Assembly: GCF_000671395.1 (NCBI RefSeq)
Contig: NZ_AQQY01000003.1
Location: forward strand, 124,001 to 188,000
Direction: 5' to 3'
Origin: Actibacterium atlanticum
GTDB lineage: Bacteria > Pseudomonadota > Alphaproteobacteria > Rhodobacterales > Rhodobacteraceae
DNA: 64,000 bases
This document shows positions 36,777 through 48,650 of this stretch, piece by piece. Position numbers and translations under genes: made by a program. The first letter of the stretch is position 1, and each line of letters opens with the position of its first letter. A model generated the notes under the pieces. The model searched no databases. It saw nothing but the letters and a program-made list of their open reading frames with translations, and had not been told where the DNA came from.

Positions 36777-37356
36777 ACGGCAACAACCACGCGTTCAGAT
36801 AGACTGTCAGCCGATCCTCGACCGAGGTCACGCTGTTGATCGCGCAGAACATCAGCGCCATGGCCTGAATGGCAAAGGCCTGTATGCCTTCGGCCAGCAA
36901 CTCGGGCGGGACGTCTCGGCGGAACGGATGGTCGCCTTCGGGGTCGAACCACTTGGCGAATACCGCATACTGCAGATCAAAGCTTTGCGCGATGGGTCCA
37001 AGAGACTCGACCACCGCCGCCCCCGAATGGCGCACGATCACATCAAAGACAAAGCGGCTTTGTGTCATCAAACCGATCAGCGGCATCAGGTGCTCGACAA
37101 CTTCGGGCACCGTGACCGGTGCGGGCCGCTCTGCCATCTGATCAAGGCACTCAAGCAGGGCCTCACCGATCAACAGCTCAAGCAACGCATCCTTGTCGGC
37201 GAAATGGGCAAAAAACGTGCCCTTGGCCACGCTGGCGCGTTTCACGACCTCTTCTGTGCGCAAGCCCTCATAGCCGACGTCCAGGACAATGGCGCGCGCG
37301 GCCTCTACCAGATTGGCGCGGGTTTTTAGGGTTCTTTGCTGCACGGGTTTGTTCAT
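36769..37356 (-). CDS. TetR-family repressor
   Basis: This 195-residue regulator has the N-terminal helix-turn-helix (LKTRANLVEAARAIVLDVGY, then TEEVVKRASVAKGTFFAHFA). The C-terminal ligand domain has no specific signature. It is divergent from an NAD(P)H oxidoreductase gene, and the 102-base intergenic region has three copies of TGACNNNGGTCA-like palindromes that are obvious candidate operators. The most likely model is autorepression and control of the oxidoreductase, relieved by a quinone or electrophile. ATG 37356 (MNKPVQQRTL) is preferred to one 12 codons upstream that would begin inside the operator side. Confidence 0.9.
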   Translation of the reverse strand: MNKPVQQRTLKTRANLVEAARAIVLDVGYEGLRTEEVVKRASVAKGTFFAHFADKDALLELLIGEALLECLDQMAERPAPVTVPEVVEHLMPLIGLMTQSRFVFDVIVRHSGAAVVESLGPIAQSFDLQYAVFAKWFDPEGDHPFRRDVPPELLAEGIQAFAIQAMALMFCAINSVTSVEDRLTVYLNAWLLPSK

Positions 37357-37379
37357 AGCGCCCTTGAAATCACAAAAAG

Positions 37380-37440
37380 TGACTAAGGTCAAAAATAATA
37401 ATTGACCACGGTCATTATAAGCGTAAATTGACCGTGGTCA
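37380..37440. promoter_or_regulatory. three TetR-type operators (TGACC-N2-GGTCA)
   Basis: Three palindromes stand in a row: TGACTAAGGTCA (37380-37391, one half degenerate), TGACCACGGTCA (37403-37414) and TGACCGTGGTCA (37429-37440). The last two are exact reverse complements of one another. Spacing between starts is 23 and 26 bases. The third ends seven bases before the AGGAG of the oxidoreductase gene, so binding would block its expression. Confidence 0.8.
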
Positions 37441-37458
37441 TTTATTAGGAGAATCGCC

Positions 37459-38052
37459 ATGACCCCCAAACGCATCCTCGTGCTGAACGGCCATCCGGGC
37501 CAAAGCTCTTTGTCGAAATCCCTAACGGCCAGCTATGCCGAGGCCGCGCAAAAGGCTGGCCACGACGTGCGCCTGCACGACCTTGGCCAGATGTCCTTTG
37601 ATATGGATTACGGCGAAGGCGGTTATGAAAACCCGAAAACGCTGGAACCCGATCTCGAGGCCTTCTTGGCAGATCTGGAGTGGGCCGAGCACGTCGTTCT
37701 GGGCACGCCGATGTGGTGGGGCGGGGTGCCAGCCAAGCTGAAAGGACTGTTTGACCGCGCCTTTTTGCCGGGGCGCACCTTCGACACGCGCCACACCAAT
37801 ATGTTTGGCATTCCCAAGCCCCTGCTGACCGGCAAAACCGCGCGCGTCCTGCTGACATCCGACACGCCCGCGTTTTTCCTTCGTTTGGCCTACGGCAATG
37901 CGTTGAAGAAACTTTTGGGCCGTCAGATTTTGGGTTTCGTCGGGATCAAACCAACGCGCTACAGCCAATTTGCCCCGGCTTCGCACCCCGATGCGGCCAA
38001 GGTCGAAAACTGGCTGGATCAGGCCCGCGCGTTGGGCGCTAAAGCGGCTTAA
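37459..38052 (+). CDS. NAD(P)H-dependent flavin oxidoreductase (quinone reductase-like)
   Basis: This 197-residue flavodoxin-fold protein has the FMN-phosphate loop LVLNGHPGQSSLSKSLTASY near the N-terminus and LGTPMWWGGVPAKLKGLFDR, characteristic of the NQO/KefF/modulator-of-drug-activity family. It probably reduces quinones or azo compounds with NAD(P)H. AGGAG lies eight bases before the ATG. Control by the divergent TetR protein through the operators in between is strongly suggested. Confidence 0.9.
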   Translation: MTPKRILVLNGHPGQSSLSKSLTASYAEAAQKAGHDVRLHDLGQMSFDMDYGEGGYENPKTLEPDLEAFLADLEWAEHVVLGTPMWWGGVPAKLKGLFDRAFLPGRTFDTRHTNMFGIPKPLLTGKTARVLLTSDTPAFFLRLAYGNALKKLLGRQILGFVGIKPTRYSQFAPASHPDAAKVENWLDQARALGAKAA

Positions 38053-40554
<2,502 letters not shown>

Positions 40555-40560
40555 GCGCCC

Positions 40561-40578
40561 GCGCCGGTCCTCCGGCGC
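40561..40578 (+). terminator. short GC hairpin after gyrB
   Basis: The 7-bp stem GCGCCGG/CCGGCGC with a four-base loop lies six bases after the gyrB stop, with no T-run. It may be a weak terminator or mRNA-end stabiliser. Confidence 0.45.
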
Positions 40579-40590
40579 GATGTGCTATAC

Positions 40591-40637
40591 TTCCTTTGCG
40601 GCAGGTCCCGCCACCGGGTGCGGGACCGGCAAAGGAA
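40591..40637 (+). promoter_or_regulatory. RBS-sequestering leader hairpin
   Basis: A 17-bp interrupted stem is formed by TTCCTTTGC (40591-40599) with GCAAAGGAA (40629-40637) and by GGTCCCGC (40604-40611) with GCGGGACC (40620-40627). The 3' arm contains AAAGGAA, the first half of the AAAGGAAAGG ribosome-binding site of the gene starting at 40648, so folding would hinder translation. Confidence 0.55.
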
Positions 40638-40647
40638 AGGATCCCCC

Positions 40648-40983
40648 ATGTACCCCGTTGTGCTTTTGATCGGTCGTTTGCCCCACGTCATTGGCAACGT
40701 CGCCGAAGAGCTTTCGCACCTGCCCATCGAATGGTTGGGCGCTCATGACCACCCCGAGGTCGTCCGCCAGCTTGAAACCGAACCGCGCATCGACTGTGTG
40801 ATCATTTCAGGCGGGTTGGATGACAAAATCCGTGGCGATCTGATCGGCATTATCGCTACGCTGCGCCCCGATCTGTGCATTCATATCAAAGATCGCGCCT
40901 CCGGCCCCGAAGGGCTGGTGCCTTTCGTGGAACGTGTCGTCGGGCAAGAGCTGCTGGCCCGCCCCCTGCCCATCGCAGTATGA
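40648..40983 (+). CDS. conserved small protein of unknown function
   Basis: This 111-residue protein has alternating beta/alpha character (VVLLIGRLPHVIGNVAEELS; CVIISGGLDDKIRGDLIGII; LCIHIKDRASGPEGLVPFVE). It looks like a Rossmann or receiver-like fold without a phosphoacceptor I can assign. ATG 40648 follows AAAGGAAAGG, which is partly locked in a hairpin. A longer frame from 40582 would include the hairpin and is not credible. I do not recognise a function; it seems a genuine gene because of spacing, codon pattern and ribosome-binding site. Confidence 0.72.
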   Translation: MYPVVLLIGRLPHVIGNVAEELSHLPIEWLGAHDHPEVVRQLETEPRIDCVIISGGLDDKIRGDLIGIIATLRPDLCIHIKDRASGPEGLVPFVERVVGQELLARPLPIAV

Positions 40984-40984
40984 T

Positions 40985-41431
40985 CTAGTCCTTATAGTCG
41001 CGGTGGCAGGCCTTGCACGAGGCCCCCAGCTGCATAAACCCGGCGTTCAGGTCATCAGGGGTTTCAAGGCTCTGTGACAGGGCAATTGCAAGTGTTTCGG
41101 TCGCCCCTGCCTTGGTGGTGAAATCGTCAAACCGCTCCCAGATCAACGGCTTTGCCTCTGTTTTCGGGTCGGTTTCCGGGGCTTCAAACAAGGCGACTGT
41201 CTGCGTCGAATGCCGCGCAATATCACCGGCTGCGGCGCGGGCCTTGGCTGCATCGAAGGCAACCTTGCCCTTTACCATGTTGCTTAGAACTTCCATCCCG
41301 GCGCCAATGGATTTCATGTTCTCCATACGGGCCAAAACCGCTGGGTTCTTCACGCCGCTGTGGGCAAGGGCCACGGAGCCAATGCATCCAAGGCACAGAG
41401 TGGCCAAAACGGTTGCTTTAACGCGTTTCAT
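40985..41431 (-). CDS. cytochrome c, c556/c-prime type
   Basis: The 148-residue precursor has an N-terminal signal (VKATVLATLCLGCIGSVALA) and a helical bundle ending in the heme-binding motif CKACH, located at the extreme C-terminus as in class II cytochromes. The early methionine region (ARMENMKSIGAGMEVLSNM) fits a c556-type axial ligand. It acts in the periplasm; its redox partner is unknown. It begins four bases after the cueR stop, so it belongs to the copper operon. ATG 41431 is chosen over an upstream in-frame ATG lying within cueR. Confidence 0.88.
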   Translation of the reverse strand: MKRVKATVLATLCLGCIGSVALAHSGVKNPAVLARMENMKSIGAGMEVLSNMVKGKVAFDAAKARAAAGDIARHSTQTVALFEAPETDPKTEAKPLIWERFDDFTTKAGATETLAIALSQSLETPDDLNAGFMQLGASCKACHRDYKD

Positions 41432-41435
41432 CAGA

Positions 41436-41843
41436 TCAGGCTTCCTTTTCATCCGGGGTTTCACCGCTGAGCTGTTTCAGGATCGGGCAATCAGGCCGGT
41501 GATCTCCGGCGCAGGTGTCCACCAAATGCGCCAGCGTATCCCGCATATCCATCAGATCGGCAATCTTCGTCTCTATTTCAGCCAAATGATCCTGGGCGAT
41601 GTGTTTGACCTCGGCGCTGGCGCGGGCTTTGTCCTCCCACAGGGCCAGCAGGGTACGGCAATCCTCAATTGTAAACCCCAGCGAACGCGCCCGATGCAAA
41701 AACGTCAGTTTGTGCACATGGGTATCAGAAAAATCCCGATACCCGTTGGGCGTGCGATCAGGCGCGATCAGGCCGATCTCTTCGTAATAGCGAATGGTTT
41801 TCGCAGGCAGGCCCGATTTGGCCGAAACAGAGCCGATATTCAT
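41436..41843 (-). CDS. cueR: CueR-type copper-responsive MerR regulator
   Basis: The 135-residue MerR protein starts [20 protein letters not shown], followed by the [16 protein letters not shown] dimerisation helix start. The metal-binding loop has cysteines in [12 protein letters not shown], the two-cysteine arrangement typical of CueR that binds Cu(I) or Ag(I). It is coupled to copA by ATGA, and the copA promoter has the 19-bp spacer and dyad expected of a CueR target, so the operon is autoregulated. Confidence 0.92.
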   Translation of the reverse strand: MNIGSVSAKSGLPAKTIRYYEEIGLIAPDRTPNGYRDFSDTHVHKLTFLHRARSLGFTIEDCRTLLALWEDKARASAEVKHIAQDHLAEIETKIADLMDMRDTLAHLVDTCAGDHRPDCPILKQLSGETPDEKEA

Positions 41844-44269
41844 TGCGCTTCTCCGAAAGACATCCACCGCAGGCGCAGCGCGTTGGTCAGGACAAAGACG
41901 CTGGACATGGCCATCGCGCCGGCGGCGAACACGGGTGACAAAAGAACGCCCAGCAGCGGGTAAAACACCCCCGCAGCCAACGGGATCAGCAGCGTATTAT
42001 AGCCAAAGGCCCAGAACAGGTTCTGTTTGATGTTGCGCAGAACCTGCCGACTGATTTGCAGCGCCGTGACAACTCCCATCGGATCACCCGAAATCAGAAC
42101 CACATCCGCCGCTTCTATCGCCACGTCGGTTCCCGTGCCAATGGCAATGCCCACGCCCGCGGCGGCCAAAGCAGGGGCGTCATTGATGCCATCGCCTACA
42201 AAAACAACGTCCCTTCCCAACGACTTCACCGCGTCAATTTTGCCAGCAGGCAGCACCCCTGCGGTAACTTGATCAATACCAATCTGCGCGGCAATCGCAT
42301 CCGCTGTGCCCTGCGCATCCCCGGTGATCATCGCAACCTTAAGCCCCATCTGGTGCAGGCGTTGAACGGCCTTCACGGCGCTGGGCTTTATAGGGTCAGA
42401 AACTGCCAAAACGGCCTTGGCAACACCATCCACGGCCACAATCACCGGCGTCTTACCTTGCCCCGCTAAAGCGCGGTATTCAGTCTCTAAATCACTATAA
42501 ATTACGTCATTTTCATCCATCAAGCGGGGGGCGCCGATCAATATATCGCGCCCCTCTACCCGCGCCATTATGCCTTTGCCTGGCAAGGCCTCAAACGTTT
42601 CGGCCGCAGCGCCGGGTGCGGCGCTGGTGATGGCCCGCGCGATGGGATGCTCTGACCCGGCCTCGGCCCCTGCTGCAAGCCGTAAAACAGTGGCGCGGTC
42701 TGCGCCTGGCGCCAAGGCAACATCGGTCAGCCGAGGCTTGCCCTCGGTTAACGTGCCGGTTTTGTCAAAGGCCACGACGCGGGCGCCTTGCAAGGCTTGC
42801 AAGGCATCGCCCTTGCGAAACAAAACGCCCAGCTCTGCCGCGCGGCCCGTCCCCACCATGATCGAGGTCGGCGTCGCCAGCCCCATCGCACAGGGGCAGG
42901 CAATGATCAAAACCGACACCCCGGCGACCAAAGCAAAGCCAAGCGCAGGTTGCGGGCCAAAGATCAGCCAAGCCAGAACAGTCACCGCAGCGACCCCCAA
43001 AACGGCGGGAACGAACCACATCACAATCCGGTCTGCGGCGCCTTGGATCGGCAGCTTTGCTCCCTGCGCCTGTTCGACCATAGTGATAATTTGGGCCAGA
43101 ACAGTCTCTGATCCAACCTGTTGTGCCCGCATCACCAACGCGCCATTCCCATTGACCGTCCCGCCAACCAATCCTGCACCTTCGGCCTTGCCAACAGGCG
43201 CGGGTTCGCCGGTGATCATGCTTTCGTCGACATAGCTTTCACCGCTGATAACCACGCCATCGGTCGGAATCTTCTCGCCCGGCCGAATATGGATCACATC
43301 ACCGGCAGCGATCTGCCCGATGGGCAGATCTTTCAGCGCGCCCTTACGTTCTACGCGTGCGGTTTTTGGGCGCAGATCCAGAAGTTTTCGGATCGCCTGG
43401 CCCGTGCGCCCCTTGGCCCGTGCTTCAAGCCACCGGCCCAACAGGATCAGGACAATGATCACCGCCGCTGATTCATAGTAAACCTGCGCGGTTCCTTGCG
43501 GCAGCAGGCCGGGGGCAAAGGTTGCCAAAACCGAAAACAGATAGGCCGCCGAGGTTCCAAGCGCGACCAGTGCATTCATATCCGGCGCACCGCGCAACAG
43601 CGCAGGGTAGCCCTTGGTGAAAAACCCACGCCCCGGGCCGACCAACACCAGCGTCGTCAGCACAAACTGCAAAAAGATCGCGTTTTGCATCCCAAGCGTG
43701 CCATGAACCCAGCCGTGCATGGCGGGGATCAAATGACCGCCCATTTCCATCACAAAAACAGGCAAGGCCAATGCCGCTGCCAGCAAAGTCTTGCGTCGAA
43801 TTGGGGCGATTTCGTCTTGGGTCGCATCGGAGTCGAGTGCGCTGACCTGTTTTGCATGAGCCGGGTACCCGGCCATTGTCGACAACGCCGCGATCTCGGA
43901 TGCGCTGGTCGCGCCTTCCAGATAGGTCACGTGGGCGGTCTTGGTCGCCAGATTCACACTGGCTTCAAGTACCTCAGCCCCGGCGTTTAATGCTTTTTCT
44001 GCCCGCCCGACACAGGCGGCACAGTTCAAGCCCTCGACTTCAAGAACCAGTTCTGCCGTAGCGACCGGATATCCGGTTTTCGTCACTGTTTCAGCCAAAA
44101 ACACTGGCTTTACGGTGGTGTCATGGGTCACAGAGGCTGTGTTGTTCGCAAGGTTTACAGCGGCCAAAGCCACGCCCGGCACCGCGGCCAAAGCACGTTC
44201 GACCCGCCCGGCGCAAGACGCGCAGGTCATGCCCTGAATGTGCAGCGCTGTTGTAGAAGAGGCTGTCAT
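41840..44269 (-). CDS. copA: Cu(I)-exporting P1B-type ATPase
   Basis: This 809-residue pump has two N-terminal metal-binding domains (MTCASCAGR near residue 14 and LNCAACVGR near residue 82) and eight membrane segments. The transport-site CPC is in [15 protein letters not shown] and the phosphorylated Asp in [15 protein letters not shown]. It also has the SEHPIARAI nucleotide-domain motif and the [20 protein letters not shown] hinge. It exports Cu(I) from the cytoplasm. The start at 44269 lies 29 bases after the predicted -10 box. Confidence 0.97.
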   Translation of the reverse strand: MTASSTTALHIQGMTCASCAGRVERALAAVPGVALAAVNLANNTASVTHDTTVKPVFLAETVTKTGYPVATAELVLEVEGLNCAACVGRAEKALNAGAEVLEASVNLATKTAHVTYLEGATSASEIAALSTMAGYPAHAKQVSALDSDATQDEIAPIRRKTLLAAALALPVFVMEMGGHLIPAMHGWVHGTLGMQNAIFLQFVLTTLVLVGPGRGFFTKGYPALLRGAPDMNALVALGTSAAYLFSVLATFAPGLLPQGTAQVYYESAAVIIVLILLGRWLEARAKGRTGQAIRKLLDLRPKTARVERKGALKDLPIGQIAAGDVIHIRPGEKIPTDGVVISGESYVDESMITGEPAPVGKAEGAGLVGGTVNGNGALVMRAQQVGSETVLAQIITMVEQAQGAKLPIQGAADRIVMWFVPAVLGVAAVTVLAWLIFGPQPALGFALVAGVSVLIIACPCAMGLATPTSIMVGTGRAAELGVLFRKGDALQALQGARVVAFDKTGTLTEGKPRLTDVALAPGADRATVLRLAAGAEAGSEHPIARAITSAAPGAAAETFEALPGKGIMARVEGRDILIGAPRLMDENDVIYSDLETEYRALAGQGKTPVIVAVDGVAKAVLAVSDPIKPSAVKAVQRLHQMGLKVAMITGDAQGTADAIAAQIGIDQVTAGVLPAGKIDAVKSLGRDVVFVGDGINDAPALAAAGVGIAIGTGTDVAIEAADVVLISGDPMGVVTALQISRQVLRNIKQNLFWAFGYNTLLIPLAAGVFYPLLGVLLSPVFAAGAMAMSSVFVLTNALRLRWMSFGEAQ

Positions 44270-44297
44270 GTCTCACCGACTTTCCTGAAACTACCCT

Positions 44298-44328
44298 TTG
44301 ATAAAGGTTCCAGCAACAGGAAGGTCAA
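44298..44328 (-). promoter_or_regulatory. CueR-dependent copA promoter
   Basis: On the minus strand TTGACC (-35) and TATCAA (-10) are separated by 19 bases, the over-long spacer typical of MerR-family promoters. Within it lies the dyad ACCTTCC-N7-GGAACCT, close to the CueR consensus. Confidence 0.85.
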
Positions 44329-44342
44329 GCAGAGACTTCAAT

Positions 44343-45263
44343 CTAGTCGTGCGATGCCTCTGAGCGGCCAAGGTGGTACTCACCCCGTTTCTTGGCCAGT
44401 GCAATTTGGCGCTGACGCTCGCGGAAACGTTCTTTCCGGGCCTCATCATGTTCATCAACACACTGATGACACGAAACACCTTCTTCATAGTCAGGGCTCT
44501 TCAAATCTGCGGGTGTCAGGGGGCGACGACAGGCCCGGCACAGGCTGTGCGGCCCTTCGACCAGCCCATGCCCCACGGACACGCGTTCATCAAAGACGAA
44601 ACATTCACCATGCCACAGGCTTTCGTCCTGTGGAGTCTCTTCAAGGTATTTCAGGATACCACCCTGAAGGTGAAAGACGTCCTCGATACCCTGCCCAAGC
44701 AGATAGTTGGTCGATTTTTCACAGCGGATACCACCGGTACAGAACATCGCCACGCGTTTGTTGTGGAAACGGTGTTTGTTTTCTTCCCACCAGGCCGGAA
44801 ACTCTCGGAAACTGGCCGTATGCGGGTCTATTGCACCTTCAAACGTGCCAATCTGCACCTCGTAATCGTTGCGCGTGTCGATCACCGCGACGTCAGGCTG
44901 TTGGATCAGCTCGTTCCAATCCTCGGGCGTCACGTAATGCCCAACCCGTGCTTTCGGGTCGACATCAGGCTGACCCATGGTGACGATTTCTTTCTTCAGC
45001 CGCACTTTCATTTTGCCGAAAGGTTGCTCTGTGGCGGTGCTTTCCTTCCACTCCAGATCGGCGCAGCCGGGCAGGGCGCGGATATGGGCCAAAACGGCAT
45101 CCACCCCGGCGCGTGAGCCAGCAAACGTGCCGTTGATTCCCTCTTGCGCCAGCAACAAAGAGCCGGTCGTGCCGGCTTTATCGCAAACATCCAACAAAGC
45201 GGGACGCAGCGCCGCAGGGTCAGGGAAGCGGGTGAAGTGATATAATGCTGCAACGGTAAACAT
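44343..45263 (-). CDS. trhO: TrhO, tRNA uridine-34 hydroxylase (rhodanese-like)
   Basis: The 306-residue YceA-type protein has an N-terminal acylphosphatase-like domain ([13 protein letters not shown]), and a rhodanese domain starting [15 protein letters not shown] with catalytic Cys175 in [14 protein letters not shown]-terminal Cys-rich segment (CRACRRPL ... CHQC) resembles a zinc site. TrhO hydroxylates U34 of tRNA to 5-hydroxyuridine using oxygen in E. coli. It is divergent from pncA, with 100 bases between. Confidence 0.95.
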   Translation of the reverse strand: MFTVAALYHFTRFPDPAALRPALLDVCDKAGTTGSLLLAQEGINGTFAGSRAGVDAVLAHIRALPGCADLEWKESTATEQPFGKMKVRLKKEIVTMGQPDVDPKARVGHYVTPEDWNELIQQPDVAVIDTRNDYEVQIGTFEGAIDPHTASFREFPAWWEENKHRFHNKRVAMFCTGGIRCEKSTNYLLGQGIEDVFHLQGGILKYLEETPQDESLWHGECFVFDERVSVGHGLVEGPHSLCRACRRPLTPADLKSPDYEEGVSCHQCVDEHDEARKERFRERQRQIALAKKRGEYHLGRSEASHD

Positions 45264-45363
45264 GGCTGTCCTCTTACGCCCGACTCAGGGCAATATTCAA
45301 GGGCGCGCCATTGACGCCCTACGCAACACCTTCTTAGCTGATCCCATCGAAAAGGAGACCAAT

Positions 45364-45972
45364 ATGCGCCCTGCCACCGAAGCCCTAATCGTTGTCGACG
45401 TCCAGAATGACTTCTGCCCGGGTGGCGCGCTGGCGGTGCCCGGCGGGGATGATATTGTGGCCGAGATCAACGCCCTGCTGGATCAGTTCGAACTGCGCGT
45501 CTTTACCCAGGACTGGCACCCGGCGGATCACGCCTCCTTTGCCAGCAATCACGATGGCAACGATCCTTATTCGGTCATCGACATGCCCTATGGGGCGCAG
45601 GTTCTGTGGCCCGACCACTGCGTGCAAGACACACATGGCGCCGCCTTCCATCCTGATCTCGACACCTCCAAGGCCGATCACATCGTCCGCAAGGGCTTCC
45701 ACCCAGAAGTCGACAGTTATTCGGCTTTTTTCGAAAACGACCACGAAACCGAAACCGGCCTTGATGACTACCTGAACGCCAAAGGCATCACCGCCGTCAC
45801 CCTTGTCGGTCTGGCCACGGATTTCTGCGTGCAATACACGGCCCTTGATGCTGCCAAGCTGGGCTATAAAGTGACGGTTCTGGAACATGCCTGCCGCGGC
45901 ATCAATCTGGATGGTTCGCTGGAGGAAGCCCGCGAGGCCATGCTGGACGCCAACGTGGTGCTTGAGAAGTAA
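45364..45972 (+). CDS. pncA: nicotinamidase PncA
   Basis: The 202-residue enzyme converts nicotinamide to nicotinic acid. The cysteine-hydrolase triad is readable: Asp12 in VVDVQNDFCPGG, Lys near residue 119 in HIVRKGFHP and Cys in ATDFCVQYTALDA. The zinc-binding DWHPADHASF is present too. ATG 45364 has AAGGAGA upstream; the frame starting at 45262 begins in the divergent promoter region. pncB follows 24 bases downstream to complete salvage to NaMN. Confidence 0.95.
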   Translation: MRPATEALIVVDVQNDFCPGGALAVPGGDDIVAEINALLDQFELRVFTQDWHPADHASFASNHDGNDPYSVIDMPYGAQVLWPDHCVQDTHGAAFHPDLDTSKADHIVRKGFHPEVDSYSAFFENDHETETGLDDYLNAKGITAVTLVGLATDFCVQYTALDAAKLGYKVTVLEHACRGINLDGSLEEAREAMLDANVVLEK

Positions 45973-45996
45973 CCGTTCATCGGTCGGGGAGGGGCG

Positions 45997-47289
45997 ATGG
46001 TTGATATCGCAACGCGGGTCTATAACCATAAATGGAAGATCGACCCGATCGTCCGGTCCCTGATCGACACCGATTTCTACAAACTGTTGATGTGCCAGTC
46101 GGTGTTTCACAACAAGCCCGACACCCAAGTCACCTTCAGCCTGATCAACCGTACCAAATCCATCCGTCTGACCGATCTGGTTGACGAGGGCGAGCTGCGC
46201 GAGCAGCTGGACCACATCCGCACCCTGCGCCTGACACGCGGCGAAAGCACATGGCTGCGCGGCAACACGTTTTACGGCAAACGCCAGATGTTCCAATCCG
46301 ATTTCATGGAGTGGTTCGAAACCCTGCAACTGCCGCCCTATCACCTTGAAAAGCGCGACGGCCAGTATGAGCTGACGTTCGAAGGCAGCTGGCCCGAGGT
46401 CATGATGTGGGAAATCCCCGCGCTCGCCGTGATCATGGAGCTGCGCTCCCGCGCCGTCATGGGGCCAATGGGCAAGTTCGAACTTCAGGTGCTCTATGCC
46501 CGCGCCATGACGAAACTGTGGGAAAAGGTCGAACACCTGCGCGCACACCCCGGGTTGCGCATCGCCGATTTCGGCACCCGGCGACGGCATTCCTTCCTGT
46601 GGCAGGACTGGTGCGTGCAGGCCATGACCGAGGGGCTGGGCAAGTCCTTTGTCGGCACCTCCAACTGCCTGATCGCCAAGAACCGCGATCTGGAGGCCAT
46701 CGGCACCAACGCCCACGAACTGCCCATGGTCTATGCTGCGCTGGCCAAGGATGACACCGCGCTGGCCCAGTCCCCCTATCAGGTGCTGGCCGACTGGCAG
46801 CAAGAACACGAAGGCAACCTGCGCATCATCCTGCCCGACACCTACGGCACCAAAGGTTTCCTTGAAAACGCCCCCGACTGGCTGAGCGGCTGGACAGGCA
46901 TCCGGATTGACTCCGGTGATCCGGCCACCGCCGCCGAAGTGGCGATTGACTGGTGGAAATCCCGCGGCGAAGACCCGCGCGAGAAACTGGTGATCTTCTC
47001 GGATGGGCTGAACGAGGACAAAATCATCGACCTCTATCAGCAGTTTCAAGGCCGCGTAAAACCCAGCTTCGGCTGGGGCACCCTGCTGACCAACGACTTC
47101 CGAGGACTGGTCCCCGATGACGCTTTGGCGCCATTCTCCCTGGTCTGCAAAGCGGTTTCTGCGGGCGGCCAACCCACCGTCAAACTCTCCGACAACCCCA
47201 ACAAAGCCATGGGCCCCACCGACCAGGTCGAACGGTATAAACGGGTGTTTGGGGTTGGGGAACAAACCGCGCAGGAGGTTGTCGTATGA
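45997..47289 (+). CDS. pncB: nicotinate phosphoribosyltransferase PncB
   Basis: The 430-residue PncB makes nicotinate mononucleotide from nicotinate and PRPP. Recognisable stretches include [41 protein letters not shown] and [16 protein letters not shown]. It forms an operon with pncA, and its TGA stop overlaps the start of an accessory HEPN-domain gene (ATGA). Function is secure by family and context. Confidence 0.95.
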   Translation: MVDIATRVYNHKWKIDPIVRSLIDTDFYKLLMCQSVFHNKPDTQVTFSLINRTKSIRLTDLVDEGELREQLDHIRTLRLTRGESTWLRGNTFYGKRQMFQSDFMEWFETLQLPPYHLEKRDGQYELTFEGSWPEVMMWEIPALAVIMELRSRAVMGPMGKFELQVLYARAMTKLWEKVEHLRAHPGLRIADFGTRRRHSFLWQDWCVQAMTEGLGKSFVGTSNCLIAKNRDLEAIGTNAHELPMVYAALAKDDTALAQSPYQVLADWQQEHEGNLRIILPDTYGTKGFLENAPDWLSGWTGIRIDSGDPATAAEVAIDWWKSRGEDPREKLVIFSDGLNEDKIIDLYQQFQGRVKPSFGWGTLLTNDFRGLVPDDALAPFSLVCKAVSAGGQPTVKLSDNPNKAMGPTDQVERYKRVFGVGEQTAQEVVV

Positions 47290-48617
47290 ACTCATCGGCG
47301 CTTCAACAAAAGCTTCGTTCGAGGTGCAAAGCGACGTCCGACGAGTTCTTCAAGACAGCGCTTGGCTCATTATGTGACACAGAGGAAGAAGCCCAAGAAG
47401 CATTCAAAAACCTTTCGTTTGGCATTCACGGCGGTTTCGTGTTCAGAGAAAGCCGAGAAGTGTCGGTCAAAGCTCTGGAACTTGCAGAAAAGTTTGTCGA
47501 TGTGGCGGGAACCGAAAGGGCCAGCGTGGAAGCCATTAGGAAATCAACTAACTCCATAGTATCCGCTGTATTGAGAGAATTTGATGGAACTATCGACGAA
47601 GACAATACTGATGACGCTGCAGAACTATTCTTCACAAAACTAGTCGAGAGTGCCACGGAACATTACGATTTTGTGGGGCCGTGTGAATTGTTCCGTTTCG
47701 AAGATGAAGGGCTAGAACTAAGATCAAAGTATGTATCGGTGATGGCGGCAAACAGTTTTCTTGCCGAAGCGGAGTTGCCAAGAACCGGCAAAAGCTGGCA
47801 GCTCAAGAGTTCTCCCGAGGCTTGGCCGCGATCGCCGGTAGATATGGAAAGCGCGTTCACAGTTTTCGGGACAGTTTGGTGGGTAAGATCGCAGTCGCCG
47901 GCTGACCTGACTGAGCAATCGGCCAAATGGATGATTGATGTTTTCATGACGGCTATTCGAGTTGGTTTGCGACGGCCGGATTATTGCCTTCGTCCTAGGT
48001 TGGGTCAATCAGAGCTATCCCCTTTTGGACATGCGAAAAACTCTAAACGAGGCATCATACATCACGAAAAAATCTTGAAGCCCGGCGGACAGTCGTGGGC
48101 AAGTCAGTACAAAGTGGACGCAAGTTTTGCTGACCGCTTTCACGACCAACAGTTTCAAAACCGCCTAAATTCGTTGTTTGAGGCAAAGCCTAATTCTGTA
48201 GGCGAACACTTGGCAAATGCATTTGGTTGGTGCTCGAGGGGGCGTCAATGTGTTGACCACTCAGAACGCCTGCTAAATTTCTTCACCGCTCTGGAATCTC
48301 TATTATCCGAGAAGGACGCTTTTTCGCCCGTTGCAGAGACCATCGCAAGACTGACGAGCGTTGTACTTTCGGAAACGGCAACCGATAGAGAAAGAACATA
48401 TAAAGAGATTAAGAAATTGTATGCGCTAAGGTCTTCGGTTGTTCACCAAGGCCGCCGAGCAGCACATTGGCTAAATGCAAACAACATTCAACACATTTGT
48501 GAGAGCACACTATCAGTGGTTTTCTCTGAGGTTGATCTATCTCGTCCGCGACAAGATTTCATAAACGAGTTAAAAAGTGCTAGTCATGGCGGGCCTTGGC
48601 CTAAAAACAACGACTAA
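47286..48617 (+). CDS. Apea-like HEPN-domain protein
   Basis: This 443-residue protein is AT-rich relative to all its neighbours. The C-terminal third carries an Apea-like HEPN domain: [19 protein letters not shown] (from residue 326), a helical stretch and [14 protein letters not shown] with the RxxxxH catalytic motif (Arg382, His387). HEPN domains are usually metal-independent RNases in toxin-antitoxin, abortive-infection or CRISPR-linked systems. The N-terminal 300 residues are unassigned. No antitoxin or partner gene is next to it. Its ATG overlaps the pncB stop (ATGA), so it may be translated with the NAD salvage genes. A defence role is inference only. Confidence 0.75.
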   Translation: MNSSALQQKLRSRCKATSDEFFKTALGSLCDTEEEAQEAFKNLSFGIHGGFVFRESREVSVKALELAEKFVDVAGTERASVEAIRKSTNSIVSAVLREFDGTIDEDNTDDAAELFFTKLVESATEHYDFVGPCELFRFEDEGLELRSKYVSVMAANSFLAEAELPRTGKSWQLKSSPEAWPRSPVDMESAFTVFGTVWWVRSQSPADLTEQSAKWMIDVFMTAIRVGLRRPDYCLRPRLGQSELSPFGHAKNSKRGIIHHEKILKPGGQSWASQYKVDASFADRFHDQQFQNRLNSLFEAKPNSVGEHLANAFGWCSRGRQCVDHSERLLNFFTALESLLSEKDAFSPVAETIARLTSVVLSETATDRERTYKEIKKLYALRSSVVHQGRRAAHWLNANNIQHICESTLSVVFSEVDLSRPRQDFINELKSASHGGPWPKNND

Positions 48618-48650
48618 ACTAGCTTCTATCTCGCGACCTTTCGAAGGACA

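Noticed and set aside
45385-47295. 636-codon minus-strand frame across pncA and pncB
   Set aside because: Antisense to two well-supported genes; no recognisable domain or ribosome-binding site.
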